Below the pieces are notes generated by a model. That model was not told the DNA's origin. It ran no database searches and saw nothing but the letters and a program-made list of their open reading frames with translations. A DNA stretch of 64,000 bases from Paramyrothecium sp. XJ0827 (Eukaryota > Ascomycota > Sordariomycetes > Hypocreales > Stachybotryaceae), in assembly GCA_020881915.1 (NCBI GenBank), contig JAJFPB010000006.1, positions 2,542,001 to 2,606,000 on the forward strand, in the 5' to 3' direction. Within the stretch, counting starts at the first letter, position 1. The number at the start of each line of letters is the position of its first letter. This document shows, piece by piece, positions 23,128 to 33,439 of the stretch. Made by a program: the position numbers and the translations under genes.

Positions 23128-25154
23128 ATGTCAATGTATCCTCACCGCGGCATCGCGGGCGTGCCTCCCAGCAATCCCGCCCGTCTTAATGAATTGCTCG
23201 ATCAGATCAGAGCCGAATTTGATACCCATTTGCGCCAAGCAGAGAGCTTCGAGCACCAGAGTATGTCGCTTTCCCGATGTGTTGCAACACTCCATTTTTC
23301 ACGTGTCTCCCACATGCTGATGAAAACCGTTTTCTAGTCTCGGCGCAAGTTAGTGAAATGCAGCTTGTGAGAGAAAAGGTCTACGCACTCGAACAGACTC
23401 ACATGACCCTGAAACAAAAGTAGGCGCAACGGATTTCTTGTTCTCGTCAGTCATGTTGGCTAGGTCGCGCTAACCAGCTATCACCCAATCTAGATATGAA
23501 GAAGAAATTAGCATGCTTCGACACCAGCTCGAGGCTGCGCGCAAAGGCGCTCCTCAACCTGGCCTACCCGGTCCTCCTCAACACGCTGGTCCTTCTCAGC
23601 AGCCTCCATCGATCGCTCCAGGCAATGGTCTTTTTAGTGGAATCATGGCTGGCGGCAATCAGGCCGGCCTCGCCCCACCGCAACAGCACCCTCCTCCTCA
23701 AGAGCAGCAGATGGGACCTCAGCATCAGATGGCTCAAGGTCCCCCAGGCCTGCCTGTGCCACCTCCCCATCCTAATGCTCAACAGCCGCCTTACCAGCAG
23801 GGCTACGCTCAAGGCCCCGTAGGCAACGGCATGGGTCCTCAGCCACCTCAAAGCACGGCATCACCGGGCCCGGGCAGACGAGGTATCGGCCGTCCGCCTA
23901 ACGCCGTTGGCCCTGCCACCCCTCAAATCAACACCCCGGTGCCGTATCCAGGCAATGCGCAGTCACCTCAGGTCAGCCATCCGACGCCTGATCATGCCCG
24001 TGTTGGCGGGCCCCGCACCGCTCCCCCCGTCGGCAATGCCCTTGGTGAGCTCGAGATCGAAAATGTTGCTCCTCACCACAAGAAGACCGGCTCTGACTGG
24101 TATGCCATCTTCAACCCGGGTGTGCAGCGAGTTCTCGACGTCGATATGGTTCACTCTCTGGCCCACGAGAGTGTTGTCTGCTGTGTTCGATTCAGTCACG
24201 ACGGCAAGTACGTGGCCACTGGCTGCAACCGCTCCGCGCAAATTTTCGATGTTTCTACTGGCGAGAAGGTCTGTGTACTCGAGGACCACAACGCACAAGA
24301 CATGTCCGCCGATCTGTACATTCGGAGTGTCTGCTTCAGTCCCGATGGTCGCTTCTTGGCTACAGGTGCCGAGGACAAGCTGATTCGCGTAAGTGGCTAA
24401 CCCCCTCGCATGCTGCGTAAGAGTTGCGAATGCCCCGGTGTGCTAACAATTTTGCTGCCAGGTTTGGGATATTCAAAACCGAGTTATTCGCAATCATTTC
24501 TCTGGTCATGAGCAAGATATCTACTCGCTTGACTTTGCACGAGATGGGCGCACGATTGCCTCTGGTAGCGGTGACAGGACCGTACGACTTTGGGACATCG
24601 AGTCGGGCGCCGAAACATTGACCTTGACCATCGAAGACGGTGTCACGACCGTTGCCATTTCCCCCGATACGCAGTTTGTCGCCGCTGGATCTCTGGACAA
24701 GAGTGTTCGGGTTTGGGACATCCGAACCGGTCTCCTGGTGGAACGCCTCGAGGGCCCAGATGGCCACAAGGACTCTGTCTACTCTGTTGCCTTCTCGCCA
24801 AACGGCAAGGACCTTGTGAGCGGCAGTCTTGACCGCACCATCAAGATGTGGGAGCTCAACACACCCCGTGGGGCTCCCAACACCGGGCCCAAGGGAGGCA
24901 AGTGCGTCAAGACCTTCGAGGGCCACCGAGACTTCGTTCTGTCAGTGGCTTTGACGCCAGATGCCAACTGGGTTCTGTCTGGCTCCAAAGATCGTGGCGT
25001 CCAGTTCTGGGATCCTCGCACCGGCACGACGCAGCTCATGCTGCAAGGACACAAGAACTCGGTCATTTCAGTAGCACCAAGCCCTCAAGGGAACTACTTC
25101 GCCACGGGATCAGGTGATATGAAGGCTCGCATCTGGTCTTATCGTCCGTACTAG
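23128..25154 (+). CDS. TUP1: Transcriptional co-repressor Tup1 / RCO-1
   Basis: General co-repressor that works with Ssn6/Cyc8 in the nucleus. Exons 23128-23260, 23338-23419, 23494-24388 and 24462-25154 give 600 residues. The N-terminal helix (about 14-85) with [19 protein letters not shown] is the tetramer and Ssn6-binding coiled coil. A proline/glutamine-rich linker (about 90-250) follows. Then comes [21 protein letters not shown] and a seven-bladed WD40 propeller to the C terminus, with repeated GH...D..WD units. The small first exons and the join R-V-W-D at the last intron agree with the family. In filamentous fungi this gene affects conidiation, carbon repression and secondary metabolism (established). 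Its upstream gap is the second longest in the window. Confidence 0.97.
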
Positions 25155-25635
25155 GATACGAAGATGGAAGAAGGAGGATTTCCCGAGACAGACAAGGACC
25201 AGATGGGTGACGAACCTAGGCGCCTCGGCCTGGCCCATGTAGCAGCAATAGCAATGCAGGCGGCAGATCGTAATCTGGTCCACTCACTCGGCCGGGCAAT
25301 AAAGAGAGAAAGTTGATGCACAACGAGGACGGATACGGGAAAGGTTTGGCTCGCAAGTGACCTGAAATGGAAATGCTAGGACATGGAGAGATTGGCGCAT
25401 GGGAAAAGGATGCGGGCAGACCATGTTTGTACGGTACAGGCTACGCGAAGGGATCATATCTGTTAGCCGTTTTCCTTTCTCCCTGGTTTGTTTTGTACAC
25501 TTGAGTGTAGGTGTATGGTAGTAGATCTTATTCATGATTCATGTTTTGCTGCATTTTACCAAGGCTTCGTCTCTGTCTATCTAGTCCGTTCTCCACCTTG
25601 GTGGACGAACCGCTTTCCAGAGGTATATGCATAAT
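25155..25635. other. Convergent 3' region, TUP1 / RMP1
   Basis: About 480 bp between two facing stop codons; contains the 3' UTRs of both genes. No other feature is visible. Confidence 0.55.
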
Positions 25636-26373
25636 TCAATCCAGATTGCCAAATAAACTTGACCATTCGTCACCCTTTTTGGTACTTGACTTCTTCTTGG
25701 CCTTTTTCTTCTCAACTTTTCTGGGCGGGGACTCAAGCCTGGCCGTTGATTTTGTCTCGGGTATGGCTGTTTCGTCCTTGGACGAAGCAGTCTTACGGCC
25801 AAGCGCCACGAGATCCTCGCGAGACACGACTACACCCTTGTCTAGATTTACAGTGTTTTCTGGCGAGACATTGGATTTCAAGTCTTCTTTTGATGTGGAG
25901 TTCGGAGGTGGTAAGGCCTCTGGGAGCAAGTCCGAGACAAGGGCGTTGACGCGGGCTAGCAGGGCGAGCAGCAACAAGCCGAGCGGCGCATGTTGATTGT
26001 CGGCGGCTAATTGAGTGAAGGCTCTGGGCAGACACAAGTTTAGCGCCTGAGTGCAGTGTGCGAAGGTAGAGGTTGGGTTCGGTTGACGGTGGACTTACAA
26101 GTACGAACGGGAAATGATGTGATTCTTCAACCACTGAGCGCGAGAGAGCAGCTCAGATCCGTGCCGGTGCAGGGCATCGGCCACCAGAGCGCGCAGCGAG
26201 CGGCGCAGAATGCTGAACTCGGCCCACCAGTGGGAGGCGCGGTGCTGATTCCTGTGGCGATGGTTGAAGGCCTCGAGGATGGGGAGGATGGGCGCAAGGG
26301 CCTCGTTGGCGCGGATGCATGCGGCCGTCGTTGCTGAGGGAGAAGGGGGAAGCCGCCTCGGCTGGGATTTCAT
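25636..26373 (-). CDS. RMP1: RNase MRP protein subunit Rmp1
   Basis: Protein component of RNase MRP, the RNP that cuts pre-rRNA and some mRNAs. Two exons (26373-26099 and 26023-25636) give 220 residues. The RMP1 RNA-binding domain spans the join: HRHRNQHRASHWWAEFSILRR is the hallmark helix, then the predicted splice gives SYLAFTQLAADNQHAPLGL, which is the second conserved block. The C-terminal third is charged and ends in lysine runs followed by DEWSSLFGNLD, a tail seen in many fungal nucleolar proteins. The acceptor at 26024-26025 was chosen because the nearer AG would bring a stop. An in-frame ATG at 26406 would add eleven residues. Confidence 0.87.
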
Positions 26374-28406
26374 GGTGGACTGGAATGGCGCATGATAGAC
26401 AGACACACGCGCTGCGCCGGAGATGGGAGGACAGCCCAGGCGGAGGAGAGCGCGCCGAAAGTGGGTGGGCGAACTCGGAGACGAGAATGGGTAACGGTAT
26501 CAGTGTGCATTTAGAGTTACAAGAAGATTTGATGGTCGAGGCTGGGCGATAAGATAAGATAAGTTGGTCGAGACAACACTGGCTACCTTTATCTTAACTA
26601 CCTTATCTTACTTACCTTACCTACCGGAGTTAACCTACATTAACACTGGAGCGATATGCGTGGGGCATCGTGCGGAACTCTGAATCCAGATTTGGGAATG
26701 TCTTTCTTATAAAGACTTGGGTTCTATGCCATTTCGCCAATAGATTGGCCGTGTGAGGTAAGATATGTTATGTGATAGGCGAATCACCTCCGCGGGCGCA
26801 AAGCCTGCCAACCGGCCAATGCTTGCTTACCTAAATGCTGTGCGCGATTCGATTATCGACAAGACTCCTCATAGGATCTCATGCAAGCCAGGGAGGTGTA
26901 CTCTGCACCCGTGTAGGGGAGCTACAGGAAAATCTGTACGCCAAGAGAGGTAAAGCGCCGAAATCCGGATGAACCCCTGTGATGCCATGACGTCGCCGGC
27001 TCTCTCGCTTGCAGGCGCGCTTACGATTGTCCATTTTTCCGTCCTCGTCGTCTTTCTGAAAAGGAATTATCCCGAGGATGAGAAAGGCAAGCGCCAAGGC
27101 AGGAACGAATGGGGTCTATCCTAATCGTGGATGACACCGTTCGAGTGGCCTAGCGTAAAGCCGAACCTTTTGTGCGCTATCTTAACCCGGCTCCCTGATA
27201 ACGTTGGTGATTTAGTGTAGATGGGAGACTAAACCCAATTTCCCCAATCAAGGGGAGATTTTCACGTCACGAGCTCTTCCTCTGGTGCAGCTTCCTGGGC
27301 GGGCTCGCGTCCCCGTTACTATGCGCTGTCCTGAACGGGCTTCGAGGGTGGCAATCAGAGCCGGTAGGGGGATCCACAGCACAACCTGTGACCCTGTCCC
27401 GTCCGGAAGCAAAGGGAAAAAGATGGAAAGAGACCGAGCTATTGGAGGCTTTGGAACTTGCAGCCAACGGCATGGCCGAGGACCAGACGGGCTGATTTCA
27501 CTGTGCAGTATCTCAATCCGTTTTGTCTCAACTAGACCTCACCAGGCCTACCCGTCTCCGCAAACCCCACCTGTCTCCATCGTCTTTGTGGGAAAGGGAA
27601 ACGGGAATGAGTTGATGCTGCTCGTAATGGCCATTACACATACTCACCAAGATATAACATCCGGCGAGCTCGACCACTAGCCGGGGACTCGGAAAAGGGG
27701 GTTGAAAAAAGAGAAGAAAAGAAGCGTGGGCGATGGACCGGCCGAGATCGACAGTAGACTACTTCGGGACGGAGCAGTCTGTTCATTCGTGCGTGCCTCG
27801 AGGCTCGCTGTGCATCATCAACCATGGCCCGTCTATCGATAGAAAATTCATGTACCGTGCCTTTATCTTACCCCCCCTGGGCTGGCGCTAGACTTGGAAA
27901 AAATGCAGCCACTCGGCCACCCCCATGTTCACGCTTGAACCAGGTTACGATCCCATCTCAAGACTCTCGCGACCCCCCTCCCTCTCCAAGAGGGCGTCAC
28001 AGCTTCTTGGCCTGCAACGTCGTTTTCTTTTCTATCGTCTTCCATCTTCCAACCTCTCACCTCTTTCCTTCGTCTGCCTGCCTACCCGCTTGATGGATAT
28101 CGTCTGAACCCGCCACAGTCTACCTAGAGGACCATCCTCTATCTTTTGTTTTACAGGCCCCCTGCCTCCGGCTTCATGATAACTCCCAGCTCCCCACTTT
28201 CGAGCCTCTTCCCCACTGTTTCTCATTTCCCTGCTTGTGTATCCTGGGAACGCGGTCTCGTGCCTCCTTGGGCTCGGGCACTCTTCTCTCGCGCGACGTC
28301 GAGGTGAGAGCGGTCCTCATTCAAATTCCATCGAGAGAAGAGAGACAAGGAAGAAAAGTCCCCGTGTGTGTAACGCACCGCGAGAGAGACCTTGTTCCCC
28401 GAAAAA
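26374..28406. promoter_or_regulatory. Divergent region RMP1 / AVT1-like, 2.0 kb
   Basis: Holds the promoters of two outward genes. Close to RMP1 lies a dense GATA-factor site cluster (26548-26607). From about 27930 the sequence turns CT-rich and is probably the 5' leader of the transporter gene. Short frames in the middle show no recognisable domain. Confidence 0.5.
26548..26607. promoter_or_regulatory. GATA-factor site cluster with inverted arms
   Basis: Three GATAAG copies overlap by one base at 26548-26563. On the other side of a 24 bp spacer are TTTATC (26588-26593) and CTTATC (26602-26607), which are GATA sites on the opposite strand. Five sites in 60 bp is the arrangement favoured by fungal GATA regulators such as AreA/Nit2 or SreA. 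Which gene it serves is unknown. Confidence 0.6.
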
Positions 28407-30756
28407 ATGGCACCCGGCTCCAGAGGCAGAAACCCCACGAACTGGGACGATTACGAGGGACGTCCGTCGCCTTCCGGTAGCCTTACATCAAGCGTTCTGG
28501 GCGAGGAGCAAGCGTTGCTGGACGACGCTGGCGACGACGACGATGCCGACAACGGCAGCCCCCATCGCCTCTTTACCCGCAGACGGTACGTCTAGTCGTC
28601 AACGGCCTGATTTCCATGGCATACAAGAAAACGGCTACGAAACCACGATTCTCAAAGCTAACACTGGACTTTACAGCTCCTCCGTCACCAACCGTCTCGC
28701 CGCCGTAGCCGACATTGGCGGCGTGAACAGCATACGATCCTTCGCCCGCAGCTGGCAGCGTGCCGCTGGCTTCGCCGAGGTCATCCCCCGCCGGCCGAGC
28801 TTCGTCCTCGCCTTCGACCAGCCGGGGCAGGACGCCGAGGACATACAGTATGGACGGAGCCACGTTGACGCCCACGCCCACGAACCGCCGCATTCCAGCC
28901 TGCTGAGGCAGCACTTCGAAGCATCGCCTCCCCAGAACTCGTCCCACCAACCCGGCGAGTCCCATGGCGAGCCCAGCGCCAGCCTCTCCGCGGCCCGACC
29001 GTCCGGCGACGCTGATTTCAGGGACCGTGAGAGCAAGGCCCTCGATGCTGAAATCGCCGCCAACTCCCTCTACCCTACCGAAAGCTACTCCAGTCGCTCG
29101 AGCATATTTGCTGCGCCCCCGCTGTCCAGCCCGCCCATCGTTGGTAGCTACGGCTCGTATCGAAGCTCGCAATATGGAACTATCGGTGGCGGCACCCTGC
29201 GTGCCCGCATACCCTCCATTACCGGCCAGGCTCCCGCTTGGTCCTCCGACGTCGACAACATCGAGGAGGACGCTGCCCACGGCGAGCACGAGCCAATCCT
29301 CGTCAAGGAAGTCAAGCAGGGCAACAAGGTCATCCTCACCGTCGAGGGTCAAAGTACCTTGCCCCAGTCTGTGTTCAACTCCATCAACGCCATCATTGGC
29401 ATAGGCCTGCTCAGTCTGCCCCTCGCCTTCAAGATGAGCGGTTGGATCTTCGGCCTCGTTCTCCTGACCCTCAACGCCGCCGTCACCGCATATACCGCCA
29501 AGCTTCTGGCCAAATGCATGGACACCGATCCCAGTCTCATCACGTACTCGGACATTGCCTATGTTTCCTTCGGCGCAAGGGCCCGCATCGTGGTCTCTGC
29601 TCTCTTCTCCCTGGAGCTCATTGCCGCCTGCGTTGCCCTGGTCATCCTTTTTGCCGACTCCCTTGCCCTGCTGCTACCGGGCGTCGCAACCGTTGAGCAC
29701 TGGAAGTGCGCGTGTGCGGTTCTCGTTTTAGCTCTCAATGCGATGCCTCTGCGTTGGTTGAGCTACACCAGTATCATCGGCATCTTTGCTACTTTCAGCA
29801 GTAGGTCCACCTTTCCTGTGCCTTGCACACATCCGTTCCAGTGATATTTGCTGACTTGGCCCAAAGTTGTTTGCATAGTCATCGCAGATGGCCTCATCAA
29901 GCCAGATGCTCCTGGATCGCTACGCGAGCCTGCTCAGACCTACCTCCTGCCATCCAACTGGCTTACCCTGCCGCTTGCCTATGGTCTGTTGGCGAGCCCT
30001 TGGGGGGCTCACTCCGTATTCCCTTCGGTAAGAGTCTTCGGTTGCCCTTCGCTCCCAGTTCCGTCACTAACGAAGTCATATAGATTTACAGAGACATGCG
30101 GCATCCGTATAAATGGGGAAGGGCTGTCAAAACCACCTTTTCCTTTTCCGTAAGCTTCCTTCAGCTCCTTTAGCTTTCTTGCACCTGCTAACATTTATTA
30201 GTACGTGTTGGATGTTTGCCTAGCTGTGATTGGAATACTCATGTTCGGCGACGACATCAGCGACGCCATCACCTCCAACATCCTCAAGACCCCTGGGTAC
30301 CCGGATACATTGACTGTGCTCATGTGCTTATCCGTCGCCATCATCCCCTTGACGAAGATTCCCCTGAATTTCCGACCAATCATCACGACGGTGGACATTC
30401 TGTGCGGCCTTCACCAAGACCACCACCACCATCAGCATAACCCCAACGCCAGTCGCCGGTCGGTGCTGATCAACAACGTCCTCAGGGGCGTCGTCCGTGT
30501 AAGTGCTGTGTTGCTCCTACTGGGCATCTCCATTGTATTCCCTGCATTTGACTCAGTCTGCGCGTTCCTTGGTGCTGCGCTCTGCTCCCTCATCTCCATC
30601 ATTTTGCCCATCCTCTTCTACCTGAAGTTGTTCTCAAAGGACATCACGGCCACGGAGAAGCTCATGTACTGGATCACATTGGCGGTGTTCTCAGTTTTTG
30701 CCACTTTGGGAACCATCTGGACGTTCCTACCAAAGCATCTCATTGGCGCTGACTAG
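28407..30756 (+). CDS. Vacuolar amino acid transporter, AVT1 type
   Basis: Member of the amino acid/auxin permease (AAAP) family, by similarity a vacuolar amino acid/proton exchanger. Exons 28407-28585, 28677-29800, 29867-30027, 30084-30149 and 30202-30756 give 694 residues. A long soluble N terminus (about 1-290) is rich in Ser, Asp and Gly. The transport domain starts at STLPQSVFNSINAIIGIGLL, the family motif, and has about ten or eleven hydrophobic helices through LTKIPLNFRPI to the last one before KHLIGAD. A histidine-rich loop (HQDHHHHQH) precedes helix 8 or 9. The start was chosen at MAPGSRGRN because it follows a leader with stops in the other frames and matches a family-like disordered N terminus. 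Confidence 0.9.
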
Positions 30757-31585
30757 GCATGTGTAAGACGCGTTAGGAAGTTGGATGACGTCGTTACGGG
30801 GTGTTCTAGCATTCATCTGGAGTTTGTTTTTGCGATCCTGGAAAACGGCTGAATGTGCCGTCCTGTATTCGAGCCCCTCATCGCCAGTATCAATGTTTGC
30901 GATGAAATCGATAGCTACATCCAATGTCAAATCATAGAAGGACATAATTTTGAACCTAATCCCTCGTGACTACGAATCTCTGTCATCAATTGACTATAGC
31001 CAGAGAAGTACTTCCATTAATCAAGGCGATTGCAACTTCGCAGGATGCTGCCAATTTATGGTTGGTCAAAACGGGCTACAAGATTGTTAGCATCAGGCTT
31101 GCGTTCTCGTCGCCGGTGGTCAAAGCCAGACAAAATTACAACTGACGAAGAATCGTGGAAGTGCACGAAACAGTGTCATGAATCGCATCACTGGCCGACA
31201 GTCAAACGTCGTGGTACAGAATGTAGCTACAGTCACATGGGTTGCTGGTGTAATATTGCACAACATCAATGTTAAAAAGTTTAAGAGCATAAATGTGAGT
31301 GGGTAACTTCTGGTATTTCTCATTATTTTTGTTTGAAAATACTCGATACACAGAAAGCGAGTTGAAGCGCTTCATCCCTCCCTAAGACCCTGACATATAC
31401 CTCAACCGATAACCAAGGCCCGACTGAAAAGATCCAACAGTCGACCCGTGGTCTAGTGCGACGCCAACCAGCCGGCAGAACCAAGAGTTCTGGCGGTTGA
31501 AGACGAGCATGGAGACATAAGCCAAAGCTCTGAGATAGTGGATATAACCTCAACCACGATTGAAGGCTGGTAGAAAGCAAGTGTC
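30757..31585. other. Convergent 3' region, transporter / kinase
   Basis: About 830 bp between two facing stop codons, AT-rich in the middle. Frames such as 31323-31604 overlap the kinase 3' end on the same strand and look like UTR, not a gene. Confidence 0.5.
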
Positions 31586-33439
31586 TTACCAGCCCCCAAC
31601 CCACTCAATATCCCCGAGATCAGTACGCCTGTCTCGGCGCCAGTTCCAATCTCTTCCCTTGTTTAAAGGACTTTCCTTAATACGTTCTTTGCCCCAAACC
31701 TTGTTGTGATAATTAGAATGATCCCAAACGCCCGCTTCATAAGACTTAAAACCCAACCCAACATGACGGCGATGCTTTGTCATCGCCGGCGATTTCTCAG
31801 CTTCGAAGCTCTGATTTTGAGCCCTTCGACGCTCTCCCAGTGCCGCCCATTTATCAAAAGTGCTTCGCTTCGAAGGTGGAGAGTAGCGAGGCGTCGACGC
31901 GACAGGCTGATGCTTAGCTAGGATATGGTCCTGAAAGAAGAACCCGTCCGCAACCAGATCATCGTCTACATCTCCCTTGATATCATGGGCGGCAGAAACT
32001 GCATCCTGCTTCTCAACAGTGCTCTGCTCCTCCTCCTCCTCCTTGCTTTCGTGGCTCCAGGTTCGAGAGTTCATCTGCTTCAACACCGCCATCTGCTGCT
32101 CGCGTTCTTCCTCTTCATCTTCCTCCCACATGTCGCTCCAGCTCTTGGACACCGCGTCATTGCGACGACCAAACACAGCGGACATCGAGAGTGCAAGAGG
32201 CTTGCCCATGGTGATTGGAAGGGAGCCTGCCATCGGTGACACCTTCTTAGAGGGGCGACGAAGTTGGTTGATGGTGAGCGACTTCATCGAGGCATCAAGA
32301 TGGGACCCAAGAACAGAGGACATGGAGGGCGTCTGCACCGCAGCTGAACACCAATCGGCAGTAGCACCGGATTTGGAGAAGAGATCCTCGGTGTAGCTCT
32401 CGTTGTCAGGAATAGCACTGAGCTGGCGACGATGGTGAGGGCTGGCGTGCAAAGCCTTGGTCCATGGGAAGGCACCGGTGTCAACCTGAGGGCTCTGGAT
32501 GGAGGGGGTACGGAGCGGCTCGCGGTTGGCGGTTGCAACGGTGGCCTTCTCAGCACCACAGAAGTCATCGAGAGTCTCGTCCTCGGTGGTGAAGCTGACG
32601 GCGCGCAAGAGTGCATCGCGTGCTCCGACCAAGGATCGCCTCTTAGGGTCCATGTTCATACACTGCACAATGACTTCGTAGGTATCCTGAGACATGGAAG
32701 GGAAGACATCAAACAAACTTTGCTTGTCCCGGGAGAAATCGAGGAACAAGGGGTCAGCCTCAGTCGGCGTCGTGAATGGATTGCGAGAGAACAGGATGTT
32801 GAGAAGGCAAATGCCAATAGCCCAGATGTCAGCCTCGGCGGGACTGTAGCCAGCGCCAGCCGAATCGAACTGTTCAGGAGCCATGTAACGGTCGCTACCC
32901 ACAGTCATCTCGTATGACCACTTGTCAGTTGTAGCGAGACCAAAGTCACCAAGCTTCATGGTGCCATCCTGAGCGAGGAAGATGTTCTCCGGCTTGATGT
33001 CTCGATGGTAAACACCCCTGGAATGAATGTACGAAACAGCATCGACGAGTTGCAGCATGAAGTGTCGAACGTGCTCCGTTTGAAGTGGACCATGGCCGTT
33101 TCGAATAGCTTCGTACAAGTCACCTTGGGAACAAAACTCCAGCACGAGGTACGTGTGGTTTTCGGTTTCGAAGGAGTCGACCAAGTTAACGATGTTCGGG
33201 TGGGAGGCCAAGCGACTGTGAAGCGCGAGCTCCTCAGACTTGTCGTCGAAAGCGAACTCCAGACCGCAATCATTGGTAGCAGGCTGCTTGGTCAAGCATT
33301 TGATAGCCACATTTTGATTGGTCAAGAGATCTTGTGCCATGAATACCATGCCGAAAGAGCCATGGTTAAGGGGTGAGATGGTCTGGTACCGACCGCCGAG
33401 AAGGACGCCACCAGTGAACTTGTCCTTTAAACATTCCAT
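31586..33439 (-). CDS. Serine/threonine protein kinase, Ran1/Ksp1/Sks1-like
   Basis: A single-exon 617-residue protein with the kinase domain first. The glycine-rich loop is LNHGSFGMVF (25-34), the ATP lysine is K47 in NVAIK, the catalytic loop is HRDIKPEN (145-152), followed by DFG (165-167) and APE (187-189), so it should be active. The insertions and the SPAEADIWAIGICLLNILF segment resemble the yeast Ran1/Ksp1/Sks1/Vhs1 group, which acts in nutrient and differentiation control. After the domain is a long low-complexity tail with an acidic stretch (WEEDEEEEREQQ) and serine clusters. It ends DLGDIEWVGGW. The exact subfamily is not settled. A very long minus-strand leader precedes it. Confidence 0.88.
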   Translation of the reverse strand: MECLKDKFTGGVLLGGRYQTISPLNHGSFGMVFMAQDLLTNQNVAIKCLTKQPATNDCGLEFAFDDKSEELALHSRLASHPNIVNLVDSFETENHTYLVLEFCSQGDLYEAIRNGHGPLQTEHVRHFMLQLVDAVSYIHSRGVYHRDIKPENIFLAQDGTMKLGDFGLATTDKWSYEMTVGSDRYMAPEQFDSAGAGYSPAEADIWAIGICLLNILFSRNPFTTPTEADPLFLDFSRDKQSLFDVFPSMSQDTYEVIVQCMNMDPKRRSLVGARDALLRAVSFTTEDETLDDFCGAEKATVATANREPLRTPSIQSPQVDTGAFPWTKALHASPHHRRQLSAIPDNESYTEDLFSKSGATADWCSAAVQTPSMSSVLGSHLDASMKSLTINQLRRPSKKVSPMAGSLPITMGKPLALSMSAVFGRRNDAVSKSWSDMWEEDEEEEREQQMAVLKQMNSRTWSHESKEEEEEQSTVEKQDAVSAAHDIKGDVDDDLVADGFFFQDHILAKHQPVASTPRYSPPSKRSTFDKWAALGERRRAQNQSFEAEKSPAMTKHRRHVGLGFKSYEAGVWDHSNYHNKVWGKERIKESPLNKGRDWNWRRDRRTDLGDIEWVGGW

